This document shows positions 53,923 through 61,220 of a stretch of DNA of 64,000 bases, one piece after another. Every line of letters begins with the position of its first letter. Within the stretch, counting starts at the first letter, position 1. The notes below the pieces were generated by a model. The model was not told where the DNA came from and ran no database searches. It saw only the letters and a program-made list of their open reading frames with translations. Origin of the DNA: Nocardioides speluncae. GTDB taxonomy: Bacteria > Actinomycetota > Actinomycetes > Propionibacteriales > Nocardioidaceae. The DNA is taken from NCBI RefSeq assembly GCF_003121585.1, contig NZ_QEOO01000023.1, positions 1 through 64,000 on the forward strand, read 5' to 3'. The position numbers and the translations under genes are program-made.

Positions 53923-54984
53923 GTGACCGAGAACGCGTACGCCGCCGCCGGTGTGTCCATCGAGGCCGGCGACCGAGCCGTCGAGCTGATGAAGGAGTGG
54001 GTCGAGAAGGCCCGTCGGCCGGAGATGGTCGGCGGCATCGGCGGCTTCGCGGGGCTGTTCGACGCGAGCGCGCTGAAGGCCTACGACCGGCCGCTGCTGG
54101 TGACCAGCACCGACGGCGTCGGCACCAAGGTCGCCATCGCCCAGGCGATGGACAAGCACGACACGATCGGGTTCGACCTGGTCGGGATGGTTGTCGACGA
54201 CATCGTGGTGTGCGGCGCGGAGCCGCTGTTCATGACCGACTACATCGCCACCGGCCGCGTCGTACCCGACCGGATCGCCGCGATCGTCAAGGGCATCGCT
54301 GAGGCATGTGTGGCGGCCGGCTGCGCGCTGCTGGGCGGCGAGACCGCCGAGCACCCCGGCCTGCTCGATCCCGACGAGTACGACGTCGCGGGCGCGACCA
54401 CCGGCGTGGTCGAGGCCGACCGGGTGCTCGGGTCCGGCCGGGTCCGGGCCGGCGACGTGGTGATCGCGATGGAGGCCAGCGGGCTGCACTCCAACGGCTA
54501 CTCCCTGGTCCGGCATGTGCTGCTTTCCCAGGCTGGCTGGGCGCTCGACCGGCACGTCGACGAGCTGGGCCGGACCCTCGGCGAGGAGCTGCTGGAGCCG
54601 ACCCGGATCTACACCAAGGCCTGCCTGGCGCTGGCGGCCGAGACCGACACCCACGCGCTCTCCCATGTCACCGGCGGCGGTCTGGCCGCCAACCTGGCCA
54701 GGGTGATGCCGACCGAGCTCACCGCGACCATCGACCGCGGCACCTGGACCCCGCAGCCGATCTTCGACGTCGTACGCCGGGTCGGCGAGGTCGCGCAGCC
54801 CGACCTTGAGCAGACCCTCAACTGCGGGGTCGGCATGGTCTCGCTGACCGCCCCCGACGACGCCGACCGGGCGATCGATCTGCTGGGCGGATTCGGGCTC
54901 CGAGCCTGGGTCGCCGGCACCGTTTCCGAGTCCGCGGATCGCGGCGGCGAGGTGGTCCTGGAGGGCCAGCACCCCGGTTGGTGA
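53923..54984 (+). CDS. purM: Phosphoribosylformylglycinamidine cyclo-ligase (AIR synthetase)
   Basis: Converts FGAM to AIR with ATP. A 353 aa PurM/SelD-fold protein: YAAAGVSIEAGDRAVELM, STDGVGTKVAIAQ, DLVGMVVDDIVVCGAEPLF, GGETAEHPGL and SHVTGGGLAANLARVMP are all diagnostic. GTG 53923 with a good AGGAG site. Follows gpgS and precedes the DUF3073 gene, as in other actinobacteria. Confidence 0.97.
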   Translation: MTENAYAAAGVSIEAGDRAVELMKEWVEKARRPEMVGGIGGFAGLFDASALKAYDRPLLVTSTDGVGTKVAIAQAMDKHDTIGFDLVGMVVDDIVVCGAEPLFMTDYIATGRVVPDRIAAIVKGIAEACVAAGCALLGGETAEHPGLLDPDEYDVAGATTGVVEADRVLGSGRVRAGDVVIAMEASGLHSNGYSLVRHVLLSQAGWALDRHVDELGRTLGEELLEPTRIYTKACLALAAETDTHALSHVTGGGLAANLARVMPTELTATIDRGTWTPQPIFDVVRRVGEVAQPDLEQTLNCGVGMVSLTAPDDADRAIDLLGGFGLRAWVAGTVSESADRGGEVVLEGQHPGW

Positions 54985-55161
54985 CCTCCGAGAGGCCAAT
55001 TTTCGTCTGCACACGGCTCAACGGGCCCAAAAAACCGATCTCGGTGTGCGGGAACACCCACCCACCCGGTAGCGTTAGCACCACGAGAAACTGACCGACC
55101 AGACCGGGTTCCCCCCTGCCAATGGCTGGGCCCCGGCCAAGCGTGCGAGGGGGTCGACCCT

Positions 55162-55356
55162 ATGGGGCGCGGCCGAGCTAAGGCCAAGCAGACGAAGGTC
55201 GCCCGCGACCTGAAGTACCGCACTCACGAGACGGACTTCGGGGCACTGGCGGCGGAGCTGCATGGCGAGAAGCCGAACACTGACCAGACCGACTCGAGCC
55301 AAGATGGCGACGAGTACGACGACTGGTCCGATTACTCCGACTCGCGACGCGACTAA
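55162..55356 (+). CDS. DUF3073 protein
   Basis: A 64 aa, highly charged protein: basic N-terminus MGRGRAKAKQTKVARDLKY and acidic C-terminus. Matches DUF3073, nearly always found next to purM in actinobacteria; function unknown. Strong GAGGGGG ribosome site. A 177 bp leader separates it from purM, so it probably has its own promoter. A clear terminator follows at 55369. Confidence 0.9.
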   Translation: MGRGRAKAKQTKVARDLKYRTHETDFGALAAELHGEKPNTDQTDSSQDGDEYDDWSDYSDSRRD

Positions 55357-55368
55357 GCGTGGTGGAGA

Positions 55369-55394
55369 CCGGGGCGCTCGACGCCCCGGCCTTT
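55369..55394 (+). terminator. Intrinsic terminator after DUF3073
   Basis: CCGGGGCG (55369-55376) pairs with CGCCCCGG (55382-55389) across a 5-nt loop and is followed by CCTTTCG, a short T run. It lies 12 bp after the stop codon. Confidence 0.8.
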
Positions 55395-55564
55395 CGCCTG
55401 TCCAGGTAGCGCGGTCAGGATCCGGTGGCGATCACCGGCAATGACGCGGCGACCAGCTCGAGCCGCACGACGCCGCCTTGAAGTCGCCGACCGCGTTGGA
55501 CAGCGGGAACGGACGCCTTCAGGCCGGCGTGTCGTGGGGCCCGCTCATCGGCTTCGGTGACGGG
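55395..55564. other. Gene-free stretch with a possible decayed C-terminal fragment
   Basis: No convincing gene. On the minus strand a frame ending at 55415 reads RLQGGVVRLELVAASLPVI-like residues before its stop, which looks coding-like but has no start or recognised family. It may be a remnant left when genes were inserted between DUF3073 and the dehydrogenase gene. Confidence 0.25.
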
Positions 55565-56353
55565 TCACTTGGCGAGCGCAGGAGCGGGCTCGATGCTGCG
55601 GCGGCGCACGATGAGAAGTGTCCCGACGATGAGGTAGGCGAGGATCGCGGCCATGGAGCCGAGGTAACCGCCCTGGTCCACAGCGATGGCGGTGGCCGAG
55701 AGGATCGAGAAGTCGAACAGGCCGTGCAGGACCGAGTTGAGGACGTTGCCGCCGCTGACGCGTCGGATGAGATAGAAGAAGTAGCCGGCGAAGCTGACCG
55801 CGATGGCCTGCGGCAACGCCTTGCTGATGTCTCCGGTGAGGGCGTTGCTGATGTGAACGGCGCCGAAGATCACGCTGGACCACATCGCCACCTTTCCTTC
55901 GGTGAGTCCGTGGGAACGCAGGGTGGTGACACCGATGCCGCGGAACATGCCTTCCTCGCCCCAGCCGACGAACTGGGTGGCGACCAGGAGGGCCAGGATG
56001 TAGCCGAGGCCCTTGTCGGCGAGATCGGCGTAGTCGATCGCGAGGCCGATGCAGACGGCGAAGATGATCGGCACCGCCCACACCCACCGCTGCACCGGGT
56101 GCCGTTCCCGGAGCACCGGGTCCCACCACCGCAGCACCGCGACGACGGCGTAGGTGAACACCAGGGCGGCCCCCAACGGCAGCCACATCCCCACCACCAC
56201 GTCCTGCGTGGTGTAGATCCCGTCGTTGACGTCCCAGATCTGGCCGGCCACGTACCCGACGCCCTTGATGATCGCCAGGTAGGAAATCACGATGACGGCG
56301 AACCAGAGGTAGGAGAGCCTGTGCGGCGACCCAGCTGGCACGGACGTTGTCAT
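55565..56353 (-). CDS. CPBP family intramembrane metalloprotease
   Basis: A 262 aa membrane protein with about eight helices. The CPBP (Rce1/Abi) active-site motifs are present: EE-x3-R as GWGEEGMFRGIG (Glu133, Glu134, Arg138), FGAVHISN (His167) and VLHGLFDF (His210). Members process peptides or prenylated proteins, and some give bacteriocin immunity. A 25-codon ORF and a hairpin that covers its ribosome site lie directly upstream (56363-56478). The partner substrate is unknown. Confidence 0.87.
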   Translation of the reverse strand: MTTSVPAGSPHRLSYLWFAVIVISYLAIIKGVGYVAGQIWDVNDGIYTTQDVVVGMWLPLGAALVFTYAVVAVLRWWDPVLRERHPVQRWVWAVPIIFAVCIGLAIDYADLADKGLGYILALLVATQFVGWGEEGMFRGIGVTTLRSHGLTEGKVAMWSSVIFGAVHISNALTGDISKALPQAIAVSFAGYFFYLIRRVSGGNVLNSVLHGLFDFSILSATAIAVDQGGYLGSMAAILAYLIVGTLLIVRRRSIEPAPALAK

Positions 56354-56362
56354 GGCGGAACT

Positions 56363-56440
56363 CTAGGGGAGCCACTGACCTGCCGCGGTGACCACGACCA
56401 ACGCGAGTACGCCGACTGCGGCGCGACAAAACCGAAGCAT
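56363..56440 (-). CDS. 25-codon leader ORF upstream of the CPBP protease gene
   Basis: This minus-strand ORF reads MLRFCRAAVGVLALVVVTAA-GQWLP, a hydrophobic peptide long enough for one membrane helix. AGGAGGAG stands five bases before the ATG, an ideal ribosome site, but it lies in the 3' arm of a perfect 15-bp hairpin (56441-56478). The stop codon is 9 bp before the CPBP start. It could be a regulatory leader peptide, a small membrane partner or a protease substrate. Confidence 0.5.
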   Translation of the reverse strand: MLRFCRAAVGVLALVVVTAAGQWLP

Positions 56441-56478
56441 CGGGGCTCCTCCTAGGACTTGTTCTAGGAGGAGCCCCG
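56441..56478 (-). terminator. Perfect 15-bp hairpin: terminator and/or ribosome-site-sequestering element
   Basis: Arms 56441-56455 and 56464-56478 (CGGGGCTCCTCCTAG and complement) enclose an 8-nt loop. On the minus-strand transcript it lies 12 nt after the dehydrogenase stop, so it may terminate that message; GGTTTTG follows 7 nt later. The same 3' arm contains AGGAGGAG, the ribosome site of the 25-codon ORF. Confidence 0.75.
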
Positions 56479-56490
56479 GATGCGCCGTGG

Positions 56491-57585
56491 TTACGTCGAG
56501 GAAAGCCAGATGCCGCGGAGTCGACCGACCTCGTGCATCCGCCGCTCGGCCAGCCTGTCGGCAGCCACAGCGGGAGGTACACCGTCGGCCTCAGCGAGCG
56601 CGAAGACCTTCTTCGTGGTGTCGAAGATGCCGGTGGCGCGCTGCTTGGCGCGCTCGAAGGAGAAGCCCTCGAGCTCGTCGGCGACCTGGATCAGGCCACC
56701 GGAGTTCACGCAGTAGTCGGGCGCGTAGAGGATGCCGCGGTCCGCGAGCAGCTTCTCCACGCCGGGGTGCGCCAGTTGGTTGTTAGCGGCACCACACACG
56801 ATCTTGGCCGACAGCGTGCCGACCACATCGTCGGTCAGCGCGCCACCGAGGGCGCAGGGCGCGTACACGTCCAGGTTCGCCGCGACGAGCTCGGCGGTCG
56901 AGGCGACGGCGGTGACGTCGGGGAACTCCGCCCGCACCCTCTCGACGGCGGCTGGGGCGACGTCGGTGACCACGACCGAGGCGCCGTCCTCGACCAGGTG
57001 CCGCACCAAGTGGCGGCCGACCTTGCCGACGCCGGCGACGCCGACCACCCGGCCGTCCAGGGTGGGTGCGCCCCAGACCACCTCTGCGGCCGCGCGCATG
57101 CCCTGGAAGACGCCGTACGCCGTCAGCACCGAGCTGTCACCGGCGCCGCCGTGGGCGACGGTCCGGCCGGTGACGTAGTCGCACTCGCGCGCGATGTGGT
57201 CCATGTCCTCGGAGAACGTGCCGACGTCGCACGCGGTGTAGTAGCGGCCGTGCAGTGACTGGACGAATCGGCCGTAGGCCCGAAGCAGCGGCTCGGACTT
57301 GAGGGTGGCGGGATCACCGATGATCACCGCCTTGCCGCCACCGAGGTCGAGGCCGGCAAGTGCCGCCTTGTATGACATGCCACGGGACAGGTTCAAAACG
57401 TCCCTAACGGCCTCCTCGGTGGAGGCGAACGGATAGAAACGGGTGCCGCCGAGCGCCGGGCCGAGCGCTGTCGAGTGGATCGCGATGATCGCACGAAGGC
57501 CGGAAGCAGAGTCGTTGCAAAAGAGAATCTGCTCGTGATCGGCCCCTAGGTCGAAGAAATTGACCCCAGGAACTGCCTCAGACAT
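56491..57585 (-). CDS. vdh: Glu/Leu/Phe/Val dehydrogenase (valine dehydrogenase type)
   Basis: A 364 aa NAD-dependent branched-chain amino acid dehydrogenase (oxidative deamination of valine or leucine). The dinucleotide-binding motif is [13 protein letters not shown]; the catalytic lysine lies in [10 protein letters not shown] (Lys85), with SYKAALAG before it. The C-terminal NQLAHPG and [17 protein letters not shown] are typical. The start is ATG 57585. Its place beside bldC and DUF3073 parallels Streptomyces vdh, which supports the valine assignment, though leucine dehydrogenase cannot be excluded. Confidence 0.9.
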   Translation of the reverse strand: MSEAVPGVNFFDLGADHEQILFCNDSASGLRAIIAIHSTALGPALGGTRFYPFASTEEAVRDVLNLSRGMSYKAALAGLDLGGGKAVIIGDPATLKSEPLLRAYGRFVQSLHGRYYTACDVGTFSEDMDHIARECDYVTGRTVAHGGAGDSSVLTAYGVFQGMRAAAEVVWGAPTLDGRVVGVAGVGKVGRHLVRHLVEDGASVVVTDVAPAAVERVRAEFPDVTAVASTAELVAANLDVYAPCALGGALTDDVVGTLSAKIVCGAANNQLAHPGVEKLLADRGILYAPDYCVNSGGLIQVADELEGFSFERAKQRATGIFDTTKKVFALAEADGVPPAVAADRLAERRMHEVGRLRGIWLSST

Positions 57586-57839
57586 TGGTTGTGCCTGCTT
57601 TCTATGTTGCCATGGGTGTATGGCATCGTTTGTCCTGTTTCGGAGACGTGCATGGGTTGAGCGCGTCCTCCGAGACACAGCCTAGGGCGCAAGCCCGCAG
57701 TTGTTTGAAGAGGTAGCAGTTCCCGCCTTCGGCTTGGATTTCCGGGGGGTTTGAAGGTGGGTCATTCCAGGGAAGCAAGGCAGTGCGCTCACGACGGGCA
57801 TGACGAGGGCGCGCGAGCCTACGAACATGTGAGGGTTAG

Positions 57840-58037
57840 ATGGCGATGACGCCCAACAGTGCAGAAGCGGAGACCCTGCTGACGCCAGCCGAAGTTGCGG
57901 CACTCTTCCGCGTGGATCCGAAAACGGTCACGCGGTGGGCTAAGGCGGGCAAGATCAGTTCGATCCGAACGTTGGGAGGGCACCGTAGGTTCCGTGAGAC
58001 CGAGGTGCTGGAACTTCTGGATCGCAAGGCGGGCTGA
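57840..58037 (+). CDS. bldC: BldC-type MerR-like developmental regulator
   Basis: A 65 aa DNA-binding protein consisting only of a MerR-type winged helix: LLTPAEVAALFRVDPKTVTRWAKAGKISSIRTLGGHRRF, nearly identical to Streptomyces BldC, which binds cooperatively to direct repeats and holds back sporulation entry. GAGGG precedes ATG 57840. Divergent from the amino acid dehydrogenase, with a 254 bp promoter region holding no other gene. Confidence 0.94.
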   Translation: MAMTPNSAEAETLLTPAEVAALFRVDPKTVTRWAKAGKISSIRTLGGHRRFRETEVLELLDRKAG

Positions 58038-58063
58038 CGGGGTTACCGTTCGTCCTTCAACGT

Positions 58064-58097
58064 CAACGAGGCCGGGGCAGCTGCCCTGGCCTCGTTG
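58064..58097 (+). terminator. Strong hairpin terminator after bldC
   Basis: CAACGAGGCC...GGCCTCGTTG arms (58064-58078 with 58083-58097) pair over 15 positions with one G-T pair. It is followed by CATG and not a long T run, and also ends the convergent kinase message at 58160. Confidence 0.8.
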
Positions 58098-58159
58098 CAT
58101 GTTCGAGGGCTGTCAGGTGCTCGTTTCCGAGCACCCCAGGCACCCGGGACACCCCAGTA

Positions 58160-59218
58160 TTAGCCTCGTTCGAGCAGCACCGTGACGGCGTACGACGCAA
58201 CGAACGTCGTGGCGAGCACAAGCAAGCACAGCACTGCGAGCATCCAGCCAGGCATCCCACGGCTCTCGCCGGCCGGCTGTGGTGTGCTCAGCGGTGTCGC
58301 CGACGGCGTCGAGGTCCCGGCCGTCCTCGGGCGCGGGCTCGGGGAGGGGCTGGCCAGCGGCGGGCTGTGGGTGACCGTGGCCTGCGAGTACGGCGGCGCC
58401 GTACCGGTGTGCCCGGCCAGCGCCCGGCCGAACTCCCGGGTGAACGTCGCGACGTCGGGCCAGCGCTCCTCCGGTCGCGGGTGCAGCGCCCGGAACATCA
58501 CCTCGTCGACGCTGCGCGGCAGATCCGCGATCGCCGACGGCGCCTGCGGCAGCCGGGCGTCGATCAGGTCGGAGATGCCGCCCTCGCGGACCAGCTTGCC
58601 GGTCAGCATGTGGTACGCCACCGCGCCCAGCGCGTGCACATCGGCCCGGATGTCGATGCCGATCCCCGCCGCCTGCTCAGGCGCCATGTAGGACGGCGTG
58701 CCGACCACCTGGGTCAGCCCGCTCGCGTGCAGCATCGCCTTCGCGACGCCGAGGTCGGCGACCAGGAGTCGGGTACCGCCGGATCCGGCGGTGCGCAGCA
58801 GCAGGTTCTGCGGCTTGATGTCGCGGTGCACGACGCCGTGCTCGTGCAGCACCGACAGCCCGAGCCCGGCCTGCCGGATCAGCTCGACGGTAGTCGGCAC
58901 CGGGACCGGCGCCGACTTCTCCATGAGGTCGGCTAGGGAGCCGCGGTCGGCGTACGACATCACGAAGTACGGCGTGCCGTCGTGCTCGCCGATGTCGTAG
59001 ACCCGGACCACGTGATCGGAGTCAGCGCGGCGCAGGATCCGCGCCTCTTCGAGGAACCGCTCGCGGATGTCGAAGCGCTGTGCCCAGTTGTCGGCGAGGG
59101 CTTTCACGGCGACGTCGGAGCGTAGCTCGTCGTCGTGGTAGAGCCACACGGTCGCGAAACCCCCGACACCCAGCCGCTCCACCCGCCGCAGCCTGCCGAG
59201 GCGATCAGGTAAGGACAC
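58160..59218 (-). CDS. Serine/threonine protein kinase
   Basis: A 352 aa Hanks-type kinase. Gly-rich loop RLGVGGFATVW, ATP lysine Lys39 (VAVKAL), catalytic HRDIKPQN (Asp133), metal-binding DLG (155-157) in place of DFG, and GTPSYMAPEQ. A Pro/Ser-rich linker (about 275-320) leads to one C-terminal transmembrane helix that ends only about seven residues outside, so there is no sensor domain. GTG 59218 fits the domain start; GTG 59257 is possible. Divergent from the sigma factor gene by 53 bp. Confidence 0.9.
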   Translation of the reverse strand: MSLPDRLGRLRRVERLGVGGFATVWLYHDDELRSDVAVKALADNWAQRFDIRERFLEEARILRRADSDHVVRVYDIGEHDGTPYFVMSYADRGSLADLMEKSAPVPVPTTVELIRQAGLGLSVLHEHGVVHRDIKPQNLLLRTAGSGGTRLLVADLGVAKAMLHASGLTQVVGTPSYMAPEQAAGIGIDIRADVHALGAVAYHMLTGKLVREGGISDLIDARLPQAPSAIADLPRSVDEVMFRALHPRPEERWPDVATFTREFGRALAGHTGTAPPYSQATVTHSPPLASPSPSPRPRTAGTSTPSATPLSTPQPAGESRGMPGWMLAVLCLLVLATTFVASYAVTVLLERG

Positions 59219-59271
59219 GCTGGGTATTGTGCCGTAAGGCCAGATTTTTGAATCCACGGGAGGACCTGACC

Positions 59272-59832
59272 GTGACCACAGGGCACGACGAGCCCATCGA
59301 TCTCGACGAGTTGGCGCTGCGCGCCGCCGCCGGGGATCGGGATGCGCTCGAAGACCTCTTGGCCGCCATCCAGCCCCGGGTGCAGCGCATCTGCGGGCGG
59401 ATGCTGCTGTACCCGCAGGACGCCGAGGAGGCCGCGCAGGACGCGCTGCTGCTGGTCGCGACGAAGATCAGCTCGTTCGCAGGCCGGAGCAAGTTCACGA
59501 CCTGGCTGCACGCGGTGGCGTCCAACAGCGCGCGCTCGACGTACCGCTCCCTGAAGCGGCGCGCCGCGGAGCGCTCGGCCGACGACATGCCGGTGCTGGC
59601 CGACCCGCGCACCACCAGCGTGATCGCAGGCAGCCGGCTCGACCTGCTTGAGGCGCTGGAGATCCTTGGCTCGACCCACCCCGAGCTCGTCGAGCCGCTG
59701 GTGCTGCGCGATGTCCAGGGTCTGCCGTACGACGAGATCGCGCAGACGCTCGAGGTTCCGCTCGGCACCATCAAGTCGCGGATCCACCAGGCCCGGCACG
59801 CCGTCCGGCCGCTGCTGGCCATCCACGACTGA
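59272..59832 (+). CDS. ECF-type RNA polymerase sigma factor
   Basis: A 186 aa sigma-70 family protein with only regions 2 and 4. Region 2: LLAAIQPRVQRICGRMLLYPQDAEEAAQDALLLVATKISSF and FTTWLHAVASNSARSTYRSLKRR. Region 4: VLRDVQGLPYDEIAQTLEVPLGTIKSRIHQARHAVRPLL. GTG 59272 follows GGGAGG. No anti-sigma gene adjoins; the divergent kinase may act on it (inference). Convergent with the propeller protein gene at 6 bp. Confidence 0.92.
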   Translation: MTTGHDEPIDLDELALRAAAGDRDALEDLLAAIQPRVQRICGRMLLYPQDAEEAAQDALLLVATKISSFAGRSKFTTWLHAVASNSARSTYRSLKRRAAERSADDMPVLADPRTTSVIAGSRLDLLEALEILGSTHPELVEPLVLRDVQGLPYDEIAQTLEVPLGTIKSRIHQARHAVRPLLAIHD

Positions 59833-59838
59833 CGCCGG

Positions 59839-60933
59839 TCAGGGAGCGCCGAGGACGACCTGGTTGTCGATCCGGGTGACCTCGGCACAGGCGCCCGACG
59901 ACTCCTTGCAGATCGAGATGACGCTCGGCCCGTCGTCCGTCCGGGACAGCACGAAGAAGCTGTGGTCGTCGTACCACTCGGCCGCGGGCGGGTCGCCCGC
60001 GATCTGGAACTCGATCGGCCCCGCTTGGTCCTCGGCGTCGACGATCGCGAACGTGGTCGCCGACCCGGAGTCGGTCGGGACCGCGAGCAGCTTCTCGCCG
60101 GACGGGCTGTAGCGCGGCCCGTAGCTGGAGCCGGCCGCCCACTCGCAGTCCTTCCACCAGCCCGCGGCGTTGCCGACCGGACCGCCCTGCAGGCAGCGCG
60201 CGCCGTCGGGGTTCGCCGGGTCCTCCGCCTTCTCGCCGGCCAGCAGCAGCCCGCCCGGTGACGCCGACCAGTCGTAGAAGTCGGTCCCGACCACGTCGGT
60301 CAGCCGGGTGCCTAGCTCGGTCTCGTAGAGCCTTGAGCGGTTGCTTTCGAACGGCGTCCACGCGGTGACGACGCCGGTCGCCGAGAAGGCCCCGACCCCC
60401 GCGGCCTCGGCGGCCTTGGCCTCCCCGACGTCGGCGGGCGCGATCCGGCCGAGCTCGGATCCGTCCTGGGTCGAGCGGACGACGTACGCGCTGGAGTCGG
60501 TGGTCATCGCGATCAGCTGGTCGCCAGCCTCGGACAGGTCCCACACGCCGGCGAAGTCACCGATCACCCGCACGGCGCCAGTCTGGTCCACCCGGACCGC
60601 CTGGTAGGTGTTGATGCTGTCGCTGGTCGACAGCACCAGCAGCCAGGCGTCGCCGGCCAGCCGCTGCACGGCGACGATCCGGTCGTGCTGGTCCGCCGGC
60701 AGCCCGGTCAGCGGCACGATCGCGCCGGTGTCGTGGATCTCGTCCGGCGTGGCGTAGAAGAGTGGCTGGTCGACAGCCAGGTCCTGCTGGTCGGTGGCCG
60801 ACGGGCTGCCTGAGGGGCTGCCGGAGGGGCTGCCGTCGTCGCCGGGCCGTCCGATCATGATTCCGGCGTACCCGCCCGCGACGATCCCCACCACCGCAGC
60901 CGAGGCGAGCAGCACGCCGCCGATCCGGTTCAC
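59839..60933 (-). CDS. Membrane-anchored WD40-like propeller protein
   Basis: A 364 aa protein with an N-terminal signal anchor (NRIGGVLLASAAVVGIVAGGYAGIMIG), then a (G-S-P-S)n linker encoded by a 12-nt tandem repeat near 60810-60835. The rest has repeated segments typical of WD40-like/TolB propellers: VWDLSEAGDQLIAMTTD, DWSASPGGLLLAGEK, YSPSGEKLLAVPTD. GTG 60933 has GGAGG five bases upstream, better than ATG 60945. Function unknown. Confidence 0.75.
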   Translation of the reverse strand: MNRIGGVLLASAAVVGIVAGGYAGIMIGRPGDDGSPSGSPSGSPSATDQQDLAVDQPLFYATPDEIHDTGAIVPLTGLPADQHDRIVAVQRLAGDAWLLVLSTSDSINTYQAVRVDQTGAVRVIGDFAGVWDLSEAGDQLIAMTTDSSAYVVRSTQDGSELGRIAPADVGEAKAAEAAGVGAFSATGVVTAWTPFESNRSRLYETELGTRLTDVVGTDFYDWSASPGGLLLAGEKAEDPANPDGARCLQGGPVGNAAGWWKDCEWAAGSSYGPRYSPSGEKLLAVPTDSGSATTFAIVDAEDQAGPIEFQIAGDPPAAEWYDDHSFFVLSRTDDGPSVISICKESSGACAEVTRIDNQVVLGAP

Positions 60934-60998
60934 TCCTGCCTCCATCCGCACCCGGAAGTTCGCGTCCGCCCACTATGCCGTGCACCCCAAGCCCCCGC

Positions 60999-61220
60999 CG
61001 ACACGCCTCGTGTTGACGTCGTACGGCGCTCACCCGGCCCGTGTTGACGCGGTACGTCGCCGACCCGGCCCTTGTTGACGCGATCGGTGTCAATACGGGC
61101 CGGGTCAGCGTGCTGTGGCGTGAAGACGGGCCGGGTCAGCATCAGCCTGAGCTTGCGAAGGCTGATGTCGACCCGGAGCTCCGCTGGCGGCGTGCTGTGG
61201 CGTGAAGACGGGCCGGGTCA
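60999..61220. repeat. REP-like repeat cluster with 31-nt period
   Basis: Six copies of a 20-nt element related to TGACCCGGCCCGTGTTGACG occur here: forward at 60999, 61030 and 61061 (exact 31-nt spacing) and inverted at 61088-61107, 61119-61138 and 61201-61220. The last two lie in an identical 33-nt duplication (61108-61140 and 61190-61222). A separate hairpin ATCAGCCT/AGGCTGAT lies at 61141-61166. The element at 24112-24158 is the same. This fills the 284 bp between 60933 and 61218, which holds no gene. Confidence 0.85.
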
